A stretch of 64,000 nt of DNA from Neptunicella plasticusilytica (GCF_047922965.1 NZ_CP150481.1:4392700-4456699); one strand, 5' to 3'; numbered from the stretch's first letter, positions 15,132 through 24,584 are shown. Notes: a model not told the origin generated them from the sequence alone. Made by a program: numbers and translations.

Positions 15132-16261
15132 TTCAATCCAGGTTATCCGTTTATTTTTCCAGGCTCTTGTGCGCTCCCGAAACATTAACGCTATCGGATC
15201 TGAATTGGGAACAGATGATTCGCCTTGCCCGCAAAACAGGAACATTACCTAGAGTTTATTACGCGTTAGAAAAACATGCTTTGCTGGATGCATTGCCCGA
15301 GTACGCCAAACATCATATGCATTCCGCGATTGTTTACGCCAATGCCCAAGCGCAGCAGGTTCGCTATGAGGTGGCTGAATTATTAACAATCTTGTCAGAT
15401 GAAGAATATTATCCTGTTTTTCTTAAAGGTGCGGCCTACGTGTTACTGGATCATCCGGTCGGAAGAGGGCGAACGTTTTCAGATATCGATATTCTGGTGC
15501 CCAAACAAGTACTGTCTCAAGTCGAAAAGCGACTATTAGTTTATACCTGGTTTCCCGAACCCCATGATGAATATGATCAACATTACTATCGACAATGGGC
15601 GCATGAAATTCCTCCGTTACGTCACGCTGCCAGAGGCACGGTAGCCGATGTTCATCATAATATTTTGCCACCCATAAGTGGACGGGCACCAAAAATTGGA
15701 CATTTTAACAACACCGAAATACTGACAAAATCCGGAGCTCGAGTTTTCTCTCCCCCCGCTTTGACCTTGCATAGCCTTGTACATCTGTTCTTTGAAGAAG
15801 ATTTCAGCAAAGGTTTTCGTGATTTAAATGATCTGCATCTGTTTTTTGTTGAACATCAAGCCGATAAGGAATATTGGTCCGAATTGCTTCAATTGGCTAT
15901 GGAAACCGGGTTTGGCAGAGAACTGTTTTTTGCCTGCCGTTACTGTGAAAAAATCTTTAACTCGCCCGTACCGCCCACTTTTAGTATGAGTTTGGTTAAT
16001 TACAGCCCAACTCCGCTAAGGCTAAAACTAAATGACTGGCTGTTTTTACGAGTACTGCAGCCCGATCATCCTCTTTGCCAAATCACAGGAACAGGCGCAG
16101 CCCGTTTTGTGGCGATGGTACGAGGTTACGTTATAAAAATGCCTATCCATATACTGCTTTATCATCTTGGCCACAAGCTATACAAGGGCATAATGGAAGG
16201 AGTACTAGGCAAACAAAAGTCCAGATGGCAAACTGAACAGCAAAACACAGATCGCGCGTAA
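15128..16261 (+). CDS. nucleotidyltransferase family protein (NTP_transf_5 type)
   Basis: A 377-residue protein of the nucleotidyltransferase group found with HprK-like kinases and with lasso or PQQ-type peptide clusters. The key block is FLKGAAYVLLDHPVGRGR followed by TFSDIDILV, the D-x-D metal-binding pair of the polymerase-beta fold. VADVHHNILPP further on gives a third acidic position. It would transfer a nucleotide or similar group to a protein, peptide or small molecule. The start is taken as TTG 15128, which overlaps the kinase stop in TTGA; no better ATG is near the conserved N-terminus. It ends 31 bases before prsK. The substrate is unknown. Confidence 0.78.
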   Translation: MIQSRLSVYFSRLLCAPETLTLSDLNWEQMIRLARKTGTLPRVYYALEKHALLDALPEYAKHHMHSAIVYANAQAQQVRYEVAELLTILSDEEYYPVFLKGAAYVLLDHPVGRGRTFSDIDILVPKQVLSQVEKRLLVYTWFPEPHDEYDQHYYRQWAHEIPPLRHAARGTVADVHHNILPPISGRAPKIGHFNNTEILTKSGARVFSPPALTLHSLVHLFFEEDFSKGFRDLNDLHLFFVEHQADKEYWSELLQLAMETGFGRELFFACRYCEKIFNSPVPPTFSMSLVNYSPTPLRLKLNDWLFLRVLQPDHPLCQITGTGAARFVAMVRGYVIKMPIHILLYHLGHKLYKGIMEGVLGKQKSRWQTEQQNTDRA

Positions 16262-16292
16262 AGCAGCTCATATAAACAGGTGAATCAGAAAC

Positions 16293-18332
16293 ATGCTGGC
16301 TGAAGTCGGTTATTTTATCAGTGCATTAGGTTACTTCTTTTTTCTGTTACTATTGCTAACAGTACGCAAGGCCGGATTACCTAAAAAACTGCTTATACTG
16401 GGTATTTCTGCCAATTTTATAGCGGCGGCGTTTTACGCCGCAAGTCAATGGTTACCTACATCAATCAACTTGGCTCTGGTACTGGAAAGCGCCAAATCCC
16501 TCTTATGGCTTATTTTTATAACCTCATGCCTGAAAGGAAACTATCAGACACTACTGGATATCCTCAAGGTTCCAATCAATCTAGCCATTATCTCCATTCC
16601 GGCTATTTCCTTGGTTCTGGCCATTATTCCGTTTACAGACGTTGAAAATATTCTTAAGTGGCAGTATTTGTTACACACCATAATGAGCCTGGAATTGCTG
16701 GTATTGCTGGAAACCTTCTATCGTCAGGCCGATCAGGAAAGATGGGCTTACAAGCCTTTAATACTGGCCCTGGGAGGTATGGCGCTGTTTGACTTTGTGC
16801 TGTTCTCTGAGGCCTCGATGATCAACCAGATTGATCCCATGCTATGGTCGGCAAGAGGCTATATCTTCGCCGCCCTGATCCCGTTTCTGGTCATTGCGAT
16901 ACGCAGGATAAAACACTGGGGAATAGATATTTTTGTATCCCGGGATGTGGTCTTACACAGCTCTTTACTGGTTGTGGCCGGACTATATTTATTTATCATG
17001 GCGCTGGCCGGCTATGCGATCAAGATGATTGGTGGCAACTGGAGCAATGTGATCCAGGTGGTATTTATCTTCCTGTCGCTGACTCTATTAGCCGCCTTGC
17101 TGTTGTCCAATCAGTTCCGAACCAAAATTAAAGTGTTTATAACCAAACACTTTTTTGCCAACCAGTTTGATTATCGGGAAGAGTGGCTGTCGCTAACCCA
17201 AAAACTGGAAAATAGTGGAGACGCGGCAACCGACTTTTACCAGACAGCGACGTTAAGCTTAATGGATGCCATCAACTGCCATTCAGGGATGTTAATAAAA
17301 TTCCGCGACAATGATATACAATGCCTCGCCCAGTTGGAGCATGATGATCTAAGTCAGATCGACATTGAATTAATAACCCAGATTTTACCTTTTATCAAAC
17401 AGTCCCAGTGGATTGTTGATATTGAACAATTACGCTCCAAACCCTTTGAATATGAAGGCTTGAAAGTCAACCATGCGTTGCTTAACGGCTGTTCTTTTCA
17501 ACTCATTCTGCCTGTTTTTCAAAAAGATCAGCTATGGGGAATGGTACTGATCCAGGACAAAGACGGTAAACGCCTGTCTCTAAACTGGGAATTGCGCGAT
17601 TATCTCAAGGTTGTCACCACCCAAGTAGCCAGTTACCTGTTTCAGCATGAAGCCTCAAAAGAGCTGGCCGAAAACGCCCAGTTTGCTGCGTTTAGCCGTA
17701 TGTCTGCATTTGTTTTACATGATCTTAAGAACGTATTGGCCCAAATCGACCTTATTTTATGCAATGCCGAGCAACATAAGGATAACCCTGAATTTATTGA
17801 CGATACCTTTGAAACACTGCAGCACACCAAATCGCGAATGGAAAAAATGTTGCGCCAATTGACCGATAAGAAAGCATCCGTTAATGAACATCTTGGCCCC
17901 TGTGTGCTGTCGGAACTAATTCACAACATCGTCAATCGGCGCTGCCAGACATTGAAACCGACGCCATCAATAAATATTGTTAAAGATCAACAACTAATAC
18001 TGGACTCGGATAAACTGGGCAATGTACTGTATCATTTAATCAATAACGCTCAACAAGCGACGGATGATAACGGCACTGTCAGTATTAATCTCGATGTTGA
18101 TAACAACCAGCAGCTGACCATTATTGAAATTGCTGACAATGGTAGCGGTATGAGTGAAGATTTTATTCAAAACCGGTTGTTCAAACCTTTTGATACTACT
18201 AAAGGTAATGCCGGGATGGGCATTGGTGCTTACGACGCCAAAAACCATATAGAAAAAATGGGCGGCCGAATTGAGGTCTCCAGTCGTCTGGGCCAAGGTT
18301 CCAGCTTTAGATTATTTATACCAGCTCAGTAA
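16293..18332 (+). CDS. prsK: PEP-CTERM system sensor histidine kinase PrsK
   Basis: A 679-residue membrane histidine kinase. The first ~275 residues hold about eight hydrophobic helices, followed by a GAF-like segment (about 300-450). The kinase core has phospho-acceptor His476 in VLHDLKNVLAQ, the N-box NNAQQATDD, G1 DNGSGM and G2 GMGIGAYDAK. The long multi-helix sensor and this H-box are typical of PrsK, which pairs with PrsR in organisms with exosortase A. It lies 31 bases behind the nucleotidyltransferase and 19 before prsR, so it may be co-transcribed from the sigma-54-type promoter at 13247. That would place the sensor under the control of its own regulator. The signal sensed is unknown. 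Confidence 0.92.
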   Translation: MLAEVGYFISALGYFFFLLLLLTVRKAGLPKKLLILGISANFIAAAFYAASQWLPTSINLALVLESAKSLLWLIFITSCLKGNYQTLLDILKVPINLAIISIPAISLVLAIIPFTDVENILKWQYLLHTIMSLELLVLLETFYRQADQERWAYKPLILALGGMALFDFVLFSEASMINQIDPMLWSARGYIFAALIPFLVIAIRRIKHWGIDIFVSRDVVLHSSLLVVAGLYLFIMALAGYAIKMIGGNWSNVIQVVFIFLSLTLLAALLLSNQFRTKIKVFITKHFFANQFDYREEWLSLTQKLENSGDAATDFYQTATLSLMDAINCHSGMLIKFRDNDIQCLAQLEHDDLSQIDIELITQILPFIKQSQWIVDIEQLRSKPFEYEGLKVNHALLNGCSFQLILPVFQKDQLWGMVLIQDKDGKRLSLNWELRDYLKVVTTQVASYLFQHEASKELAENAQFAAFSRMSAFVLHDLKNVLAQIDLILCNAEQHKDNPEFIDDTFETLQHTKSRMEKMLRQLTDKKASVNEHLGPCVLSELIHNIVNRRCQTLKPTPSINIVKDQQLILDSDKLGNVLYHLINNAQQATDDNGTVSINLDVDNNQQLTIIEIADNGSGMSEDFIQNRLFKPFDTTKGNAGMGIGAYDAKNHIEKMGGRIEVSSRLGQGSSFRLFIPAQ

Positions 18333-18351
18333 AACGGGGAAGACAGACACA

Positions 18352-19713
18352 ATGGAAAAAGTTCTGGTAGTTGATGACGATTTAGGGATACAGAAACAAC
18401 TAAAATGGAGCTTCAGCGATTTTGAAGTGCTGTTTGCCGATGATCGCGCCGGAGCGATTGCCCAGTTGCGCCGTCATGAACCCAAAGTCGTCACCCTCGA
18501 TCTGGGGTTACCGCCTGACCCTGCAAACGCAACCGAAGGATTAAAAACGCTAGCAGAAATATTATCCTTAGCACCACAGACCAAAGTAATAGTGGTAACG
18601 GGTAACAATGATAAAGAGAATGCCCTAAAAGCGATTAACTTGGGCGCTTACGACTTCTATCAGAAACCCATTGATTCAGACACCATCAAGGTCATTGTCA
18701 ATCGCGCACTTAATCTTTACCAGATTGAAGAAGAAAATCGGCAACTCAGCCAGTCCGCCGCGACAATGGGGAGCATCATTGGCACCAGTGAAGCAATCCA
18801 GAAAGCCAGCCGAATGGCAGAAAAAGTCGCCAAAACCAATATTTCAACCCTGATACTGGGAGAAAGCGGCACCGGCAAGGAAGTGTTTGCCCGCCATATT
18901 CACGATAGCAGTGAACGTCGCAACAAGCCTTTTATCGCCATTAACTGTGCCTCTATCCCGGAAAACTTGCTGGAAAGCGAACTGTTCGGCTATGAACGCG
19001 GGGCCTTTACCGGTGCGAATAAAACCACCAAGGGTAAAATTGAGTGTGCTAATCAGGGCACCCTGTTTCTGGATGAAATAGGCGATATGCCAATTGGCTT
19101 GCAGGCTAAAATGTTGCGCTTTTTGCAAGAGCGAATTATTGAACGCATTGGTGGGCGACAGGAGATACCGGTGGATATCCGGGTTATTTGTGCGACTCAC
19201 CGTAATCTGTCAAAAATGGCCGATGACGAAACGTTTAGAGAAGATCTATTCTTCAGGATCAGCGAAATATCCATCAATATACCGCCGTTAAGGGAGCGGG
19301 GCAGTGATATTATGCTATTGGCCAAGTCTTTCCTGTCTAATTACAATCAGGAATATAACCAAAACCTGAAAGGCTTTTCTGAGGATGCCATCGCTGCCAT
19401 GATGCAATATAGCTGGCCAGGCAATATTCGTGAACTTCAGAATAAACTGAAATCCTCCATTATCATGGCCGAAGGCGCAATGATCACTGCCGACGATCTG
19501 GGTCTGACTCATGATGCATCAATGGCCAAATCAACACGCTTGAATTTACGTGAAGTACGAGAAGAAGCCGAGAGCAACGCCATCCGGGCCGCATACCAGC
19601 TAAGTGAGCAAAACATATCTAGAACGGCGGAATTGCTGGGAGTAACGCGCCCAACATTATACTCACTGATCGATAAATATAATCTGGGCGAGTTAAAAAC
19701 CGCTGAAAATTGA
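18352..19713 (+). CDS. prsR: PEP-CTERM system sigma-54 response regulator PrsR
   Basis: A 453-residue NtrC-type activator. The receiver domain has the acidic pocket Asp8-Asp10, phospho-acceptor Asp50 (TLDLGLP) and Lys in YQKPID. The AAA+ domain has Walker A GESGTGKE near residue 170 and the sigma-54 contact loop GAFTGA. FLDEIGDMP follows as Walker B. A C-terminal Fis-type helix-turn-helix (NISRTAELLGVTRPTLYSLID) ends the protein. ATG 18352 is chosen; an upstream in-frame start would lie inside prsK. The GAFTGA loop means it drives RpoN promoters, three of which are found in this window with a shared 18-base upstream box that is its likely binding site. Coupled to prsK 19 bases upstream. Confidence 0.93.
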   Translation: MEKVLVVDDDLGIQKQLKWSFSDFEVLFADDRAGAIAQLRRHEPKVVTLDLGLPPDPANATEGLKTLAEILSLAPQTKVIVVTGNNDKENALKAINLGAYDFYQKPIDSDTIKVIVNRALNLYQIEEENRQLSQSAATMGSIIGTSEAIQKASRMAEKVAKTNISTLILGESGTGKEVFARHIHDSSERRNKPFIAINCASIPENLLESELFGYERGAFTGANKTTKGKIECANQGTLFLDEIGDMPIGLQAKMLRFLQERIIERIGGRQEIPVDIRVICATHRNLSKMADDETFREDLFFRISEISINIPPLRERGSDIMLLAKSFLSNYNQEYNQNLKGFSEDAIAAMMQYSWPGNIRELQNKLKSSIIMAEGAMITADDLGLTHDASMAKSTRLNLREVREEAESNAIRAAYQLSEQNISRTAELLGVTRPTLYSLIDKYNLGELKTAEN

Positions 19714-19716
19714 ACC

Positions 19717-20184
19717 TCAGGCGCGGGTAATCTTGCATTGGTAACAATTATACGAACCGGAACGCATGTGGATATAAGAAACATCGGGGTCGGTTAGTAT
19801 TGCCTCCGCTTCGCGCTCAAGATCTGCCATATCCACCATCTTTCCGCTACCATAGACTATTCGATGGTCATTTGAGTACCCGCGGATTAATGCCTTTTGC
19901 CAACGCCGAAACATCTCGGGAAGCTGATTTGTTTCGGGATGTTTGTGACATTGGCTGGCGCACAAAAATATTGGTCCCACTTCCGCATAGGGTTGGCGGG
20001 TTTCAAAAGGACAATACGCCAAAACCAGCATTTGCCGACCTTTTTCAATATTTGTTAAACAATGGCGGCAAGGGGCAGAGCCTTCAGATAGTTTTTTCTC
20101 AACCGGCATATTATTTGCGTCGGTTCCCCCGTTTTGCAGTTCTCTAACCTTTTCTGTCGGTAACGCCTGAAATTGTATTGTCAT
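19717..20184 (-). CDS. DUF1203 family protein
   Basis: A 155-residue cytoplasmic protein of the DUF1203 family, function unknown. It has a CRHC pair, later cysteines in AYCPF and LCASQCHKH, and a C-terminal NCYQCKI pair, suggesting metal binding. The chosen start is ATG 20184, with a strong GAGGAG site 7 bases upstream; the longer open frame has no ribosome site. It is convergent with prsR, the two stop codons being only a few bases apart, so it is not part of the PEP-CTERM operon. No function is claimed. Confidence 0.75.
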   Translation of the reverse strand: MTIQFQALPTEKVRELQNGGTDANNMPVEKKLSEGSAPCRHCLTNIEKGRQMLVLAYCPFETRQPYAEVGPIFLCASQCHKHPETNQLPEMFRRWQKALIRGYSNDHRIVYGSGKMVDMADLEREAEAILTDPDVSYIHMRSGSYNCYQCKITRA

Positions 20185-20400
20185 AGTCTTTCTCCTCAAT
20201 AAATCTAGAATTCTGTACACTGAAACTCGCTGCAATATATTGGTCAAAACGATCAGACCGGGCTATCCGAAAATTGCGGATCCAGCCAGATGGCGTTGTT
20301 ATCTGTTCGAACAGACTAAAATGTGAAAACCGCAACTTTCGGGAAGATTTGCCACCAACAATGATGCAAAAATAATGGAGTAAATTGACCAGAGCAGCCT

Positions 20401-21246
20401 ATGAAACAAAGCACATCAACCAAACAAAGATTATTCGACTTAGCAAAATACATCGAGCAACATTCTGATCAGATGCTCAACCTCGATACATTAGCCCAGC
20501 AGGCGGCCATCAGCCCCTATCATCTGCAACGTCAGTTCAGTCAGTATTTTGGGGTATCGCCTAAACAATTCCAGAATGCGATACGCATTCAAAAATTGAA
20601 ACAGGCGTTACGTCAAGGTGAAGACGTGACTTCTGCTATCTACCAGGCTGGATTTGGATCATCCAGCCGTTTATATGAGCAAATTGATGGTCAACTGGGT
20701 ATGACACCCGCCACCTACAGAAATGGCGGCAAGCATGAGAATATCTCGTTCGCCATGTGCACTACACAGCTTGGCCCTATCATCATGGCAGCCACATCCC
20801 GCGGCGTCTGCTTTGTGAGTTTTGCCGACAGTTACACTGAGTTACTCAATTCATTACATGAGGAATACCCGCTTGCCTCACTGACTCCCACACCACCAGA
20901 TACACAACAACAGTTAGATCATTGGATAAGTGCATTGGAATTATATATTGGCCAAAAGACAAACTTGCCACAGATACCCCTGGATTTATCAGGTACAGCA
21001 TTCCAAATCAGCGTGTGGCGTTTTTTGACCAACCTCAAGCCAGGTCAAACTATGAGCTATAAGCAAATAGCAACAGGTATTGAATCGCCGAATTCACATC
21101 GCGCGGTAGCCAATGCCTGTGGAGCCAACAAAATTGCAATACTGATCCCCTGCCATCGCGTTATCAGAGGGGATGGGAGTCCGGGTGGATATCGCTGGGG
21201 CGATAAACGCAAACAACAACTCCTTGGTATGGAAGCTGACAATTAA
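20401..21246 (+). CDS. AraC-type regulator fused to methylated-DNA-protein-cysteine methyltransferase
   Basis: A 281-residue two-domain protein. Residues ~10-110 are an AraC/XylS helix-turn-helix (ISPYHLQRQFSQYFGVSPKQF). Residues ~120-281 are an O6-alkylguanine-DNA alkyltransferase with acceptor Cys251 in IPCHRVIRGDG and the DNA-binding helix SHRAVANACG. It resembles Ada without the N-terminal Cys4 phosphotriester sensor, which is found instead in another gene (29856-31205). It repairs O6-methylguanine and may regulate transcription. Its stop overlaps the start of the 2OG-Fe(II) oxygenase gene (TAATG), echoing the ada-alkB operon of E. coli. Confidence 0.88.
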   Translation: MKQSTSTKQRLFDLAKYIEQHSDQMLNLDTLAQQAAISPYHLQRQFSQYFGVSPKQFQNAIRIQKLKQALRQGEDVTSAIYQAGFGSSSRLYEQIDGQLGMTPATYRNGGKHENISFAMCTTQLGPIIMAATSRGVCFVSFADSYTELLNSLHEEYPLASLTPTPPDTQQQLDHWISALELYIGQKTNLPQIPLDLSGTAFQISVWRFLTNLKPGQTMSYKQIATGIESPNSHRAVANACGANKIAILIPCHRVIRGDGSPGGYRWGDKRKQQLLGMEADN

Positions 21247-21971
21247 TGTCCAACAAAACTAACAAATGGGCCCGGACTTTTGATCAACTGAACTGGAGCA
21301 ACATATCAGAAACGCTGCTACAACAAGGATATATTGTTATCGATAAGGTTTTTGATCGACAGCAATGTGACGACTGGAAAGACAGATATGCACAGGCAGA
21401 ATTATTTCGAAAAACCGTCACCATGCAGCGATATCAGTTTGGCTCTGGCGAATACAAATACTTCAGCTACCCCTTACCTGACGATATTCAGCAGTTGCGA
21501 CAAATACTGTATAAAAAACTGGCGTGTGCGGCGAACACCTGGGCAACACGATTAAACAAAAACATCAGCTGGCCTGAAGCGCTAGAGGACTTTATCCAGT
21601 TCAATCGGCATAAGCAGCAAACATTAGCCACACCGTTAATGCTGAATTACGCGGCAAATGATTACAACTGCCTACATCAGGATAACTATGGTGAAGCCTT
21701 TTTTCCCTTCCAGTGCATGATACTGCTCAGTGATCCTGTTACAGAATTCTCGGGTGGCGAGTTTGTACTAGTAGAAAACCGTCCTCGCCAACAGTCCATC
21801 GCCAAAGTGGTATCAATACAACAGGGACAAATGGTGATATTTTGCAACAATCAAGGCATTCGCCAAACAACAAAAGGATTTAGCAAAACCTCTTTCCGGC
21901 ATGGCGTCAGCAATATACGCAGTGGTAACCGCAAAGCGCTAAGTATTATTTTTCATGATGCACAAAGCTAG
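21246..21971 (+). CDS. 2OG-Fe(II) oxygenase of the Oxygenase-NA (DUF2086) type
   Basis: A 241-residue non-haem iron oxygenase. The iron ligands are visible as His144 and Asp146 (LHQDNYGE) and His219 (FRHGVSNIRSG); an Arg in RKALSIIFHD fits the 2-oxoglutarate-binding position. FPFQCMILLSDP and FSGGEFVLVENRPRQQS match the family proposed to act on nucleic acids. It is not AlkB: the RxNxTxR signature is absent. It is translationally coupled to the AraC-MGMT gene, which supports a DNA or RNA alkylation-repair role. The activity has not been shown for this protein. Confidence 0.82.
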   Translation: MSNKTNKWARTFDQLNWSNISETLLQQGYIVIDKVFDRQQCDDWKDRYAQAELFRKTVTMQRYQFGSGEYKYFSYPLPDDIQQLRQILYKKLACAANTWATRLNKNISWPEALEDFIQFNRHKQQTLATPLMLNYAANDYNCLHQDNYGEAFFPFQCMILLSDPVTEFSGGEFVLVENRPRQQSIAKVVSIQQGQMVIFCNNQGIRQTTKGFSKTSFRHGVSNIRSGNRKALSIIFHDAQS

Positions 21972-22013
21972 GCAAAAGCAGTATTGTCTCGAAACAACCG
22001 GCTTCAAGAAACA

Positions 22014-22487
22014 CTACCAATATTCTTTTACTGAGGATATTTGGCCGTTAGACAAGCCAAACAACGCCAATAAATTTTGATCTCCCTCAGGTGTCCAGCA
22101 ACCATTCTTTTGGATCAAACCATAGCTATACGCAACTGCAACAAACCCGTTGCCATGAATATATTGTTCGACTCTAATCGACTGATTTTGCTCACTTGTA
22201 TAAGCACCACGATTCAGATTGCTAATAAAAGCCTGCTTCCAGTCGGAGCCGTTAAAACTTGCGCCGTAATTCAGATGCTCGTAATGAACAGAAGGGCTTA
22301 AAGAAGAAAACAGCGCATCAATATCCGACGCCTTGGAGCCTTTTCTATATATTGAACTCAATTGCTCAAAATAAGTATCTACCGCTTTCTTTTGGCACTG
22401 CTGATTACATTCTCCCGCGTAGGCGAGCGAATAAATAAGCATTAGCGGCAACATAGCGACTAGAGAAATCAATAATTTACGCATCAT
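22014..22487 (-). CDS. secreted NTF2/SnoaL-like protein
   Basis: A 157-residue protein with a clear signal peptide ending near AYAG and a mature domain of NTF2-like proportions (DTYFEQLSSIYRKGSKASDIDALFSSLSP then YEHLNYGASFNGSDW). Three or four cysteines in the mature part, including CNQQCQK at the start, may form disulfides. No catalytic residues can be assigned. SD AAGGA sits at good spacing before the first of two ATGs. Single gene, convergent with the oxygenase gene. Function unknown. Confidence 0.65.
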   Translation of the reverse strand: MMRKLLISLVAMLPLMLIYSLAYAGECNQQCQKKAVDTYFEQLSSIYRKGSKASDIDALFSSLSPSVHYEHLNYGASFNGSDWKQAFISNLNRGAYTSEQNQSIRVEQYIHGNGFVAVAYSYGLIQKNGCWTPEGDQNLLALFGLSNGQISSVKEYW

Positions 22488-22630
22488 GTGATGTCCTTAC
22501 CTATATTTCAGTTAACAAACACCTTCCCGATATATAAATGGGCGCATGCCATATAGCCATAGTCTAGATTAACCCGGCTCGGTTAGGCTAGGCTAGGCTA
22601 AGTAAAACATAATCGACAAGTTAATAATTC

Positions 22631-22657
22631 AAAACGGTCACATAAAGTGACCGTTTT
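22631..22657 (-). terminator. terminator downstream of glmS
   Basis: A perfect 11-bp inverted repeat (aaaacggtcac with gtgaccgtttt) with a 5-base loop lies 83 bases past the glmS stop and has A/T-rich flanks on both sides. It should stop the glmS transcript. Confidence 0.8.
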
Positions 22658-22739
22658 AGTTTCGGATTCTAGCGTTAGCAGCGAACTTGTTTGTTGCGAA
22701 CATTATTTAACGTGCACAAGAAGTCAGCCAAACACCAAT

Positions 22740-24572
22740 TTATTCCACCGTAACACTTTTAGCCAAATTACGGGGTTGATCCACATCGGTTCCTTTTATC
22801 ACTGCCACGTAGTAGGACAATAACTGTAAAGGTATGGTGTAGATTATTGGTGCGATAATTTGGTCCACATGAGGCACATTAATTACTCGCATGGTGTCGT
22901 CACTTTGGAAATTGGCATCTTTATCTGCAAATACATACATAATGCCGCCACGGGCGCGCACTTCTTCTACGTTGGATTTGAGCTTTTCCAGTAATTCGTT
23001 ATTGGGCGCAACCACTATTACCGGCATATTTTCATCAATGAGTGCCAAAGGGCCGTGTTTAAGCTCACCGGATGCGTAGGCCTCTGCGTGAATATAGGAA
23101 ATTTCTTTCAGTTTTAACGCGCCTTCCATCGCAATGGGGTACTGGTCGCCACGGCCTAAAAACAGGCTATGATGCTTATCGGCAAACTCTTCAGCCAACA
23201 ATTCAATTTCCTGGCTTAGGGTAAGCGCTTCTTCCAATTTTGCCGGCAAGGTATGCAAGGCCGAAATCATTTTTTCCAGTTGATTGGGTGACATGCCGTT
23301 GTGTTTACCGATCGCGGCAGTGAGCATTAGCAACCCGGTTAACTGAGTGGTAAAGGCTTTGGTGGAGGCTACACCAATTTCGGCACCGGCCATGGTCATA
23401 AAAGCTAAATCGGATTCCCGTACTAATGAAGAGCCGGGTACATTACAAATGCTTAAGCTGGCCATATAGCCCAAGTCCTTGGCCAGTCTTAATGCAGCTA
23501 AAGTATCTGCCGTTTCACCTGACTGGGAGATAGTGACCAACAAACTATTGGGATGAACATAAGATTTACGGTAACGAAATTCGGAGGCAATCTCGATATT
23601 ACACGACACATTGGCGTGTTGCTCCAGCCAGTAACGGGCCGTCATGCCTGAATGATAACTGGTGCCACAAGCAATTATCTGCACATGCTTAACCTTGGCC
23701 AGAATTTCATCCGCTTTAACACCAAAAACTTCGGTATTGATATCATGTTCACTGATCCGGCCTTGCAAGGTATTGCGTACTACCACCGGCTGCTCATGAA
23801 TTTCTTTTAACATGTAGTGCCGGTAACCCGCTTTATCACCGGCATCATGCTGAATGTCAGATTCAATCACCTTACGCTGTACCTGAGCACCAGTTTGGTC
23901 ATAAACCGAAACCTTGGTGCGGCTGATTTCAGCGACATCACCTTCTTCCAGAAAGATAAACCGACGGGTTACAGGCAGCAGAGCTAATTGATCAGAGGCA
24001 ATAAAGTTTTCACCTATACCCAAACCAATCACTAGCGGACTGCCAGAGCGGGCAACAATCACTTTACCTGGATCCTGTTTATCCATTACGACGGTACCAT
24101 AGGCTCCATCGAATTTTTTTACCGCTGTTTGTACTGCGCTAAGCAAGTCGTTGGTTTGCTGTAATTCCTTGTCCACCTGATGGGCAATGGTTTCGGTATC
24201 GGTATCGGAGCTGAAGTGATATCCGTCAGCAGTCAGCTCACGGCGCAAGTTTTGATAATTTTCAATAATACCGTTATGCACTACCGCTACACGCTCGGCA
24301 GAAAAGTGCGGATGTGCATTCGCCTCGGTAACACCGCCATGCGTTGCCCAACGGGTATGGGCAATACCAATAGAACCGCGCACCGGGTTTGCTTCTAGCG
24401 CATTGGCCAGTTCCTGGACCTTACCGGTTTTGCGCACCCGGTGCAGATGGTTATTGTCATCCAGAATGGCCACCCCAGCCGAATCATAGCCCCGATATTC
24501 AAGCCGACGTAATCCTTCCAGCAAAATCTCGACCACATTCCGTTCTGCAACTGCTCCAACAATTCCACACAT
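22740..24572 (-). CDS. glmS: glutamine-fructose-6-phosphate aminotransferase
   Basis: A 610-residue cytoplasmic enzyme that makes glucosamine-6-phosphate from fructose-6-phosphate and glutamine, the first step to UDP-GlcNAc. Catalytic Cys2 follows the start (MCGIVGAV). The N-terminal amidotransferase domain shows HTRWATHG and NGIIENY. Two SIS domains follow (SQSGETADTLAALR and SLFLGRGDQYPIAMEGALKLKE). The C-terminus LAKSVTVE is canonical. It is 12 bases downstream of the DeoR-family regulator, an arrangement common in Shewanella and relatives. Its products feed peptidoglycan and LPS and probably the amino-sugar needed by the TviB-type dehydrogenase. Confidence 0.97.
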   Translation of the reverse strand: MCGIVGAVAERNVVEILLEGLRRLEYRGYDSAGVAILDDNNHLHRVRKTGKVQELANALEANPVRGSIGIAHTRWATHGGVTEANAHPHFSAERVAVVHNGIIENYQNLRRELTADGYHFSSDTDTETIAHQVDKELQQTNDLLSAVQTAVKKFDGAYGTVVMDKQDPGKVIVARSGSPLVIGLGIGENFIASDQLALLPVTRRFIFLEEGDVAEISRTKVSVYDQTGAQVQRKVIESDIQHDAGDKAGYRHYMLKEIHEQPVVVRNTLQGRISEHDINTEVFGVKADEILAKVKHVQIIACGTSYHSGMTARYWLEQHANVSCNIEIASEFRYRKSYVHPNSLLVTISQSGETADTLAALRLAKDLGYMASLSICNVPGSSLVRESDLAFMTMAGAEIGVASTKAFTTQLTGLLMLTAAIGKHNGMSPNQLEKMISALHTLPAKLEEALTLSQEIELLAEEFADKHHSLFLGRGDQYPIAMEGALKLKEISYIHAEAYASGELKHGPLALIDENMPVIVVAPNNELLEKLKSNVEEVRARGGIMYVFADKDANFQSDDTMRVINVPHVDQIIAPIIYTIPLQLLSYYVAVIKGTDVDQPRNLAKSVTVE

Positions 24573-24584
24573 AATTGACTCCGT

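Noticed and set aside
22570..22602. Short TAGGC tandem repeat upstream of the NTF2-like gene
   Set aside because: Only three to four five-base units, too short to suggest a functional repeat.
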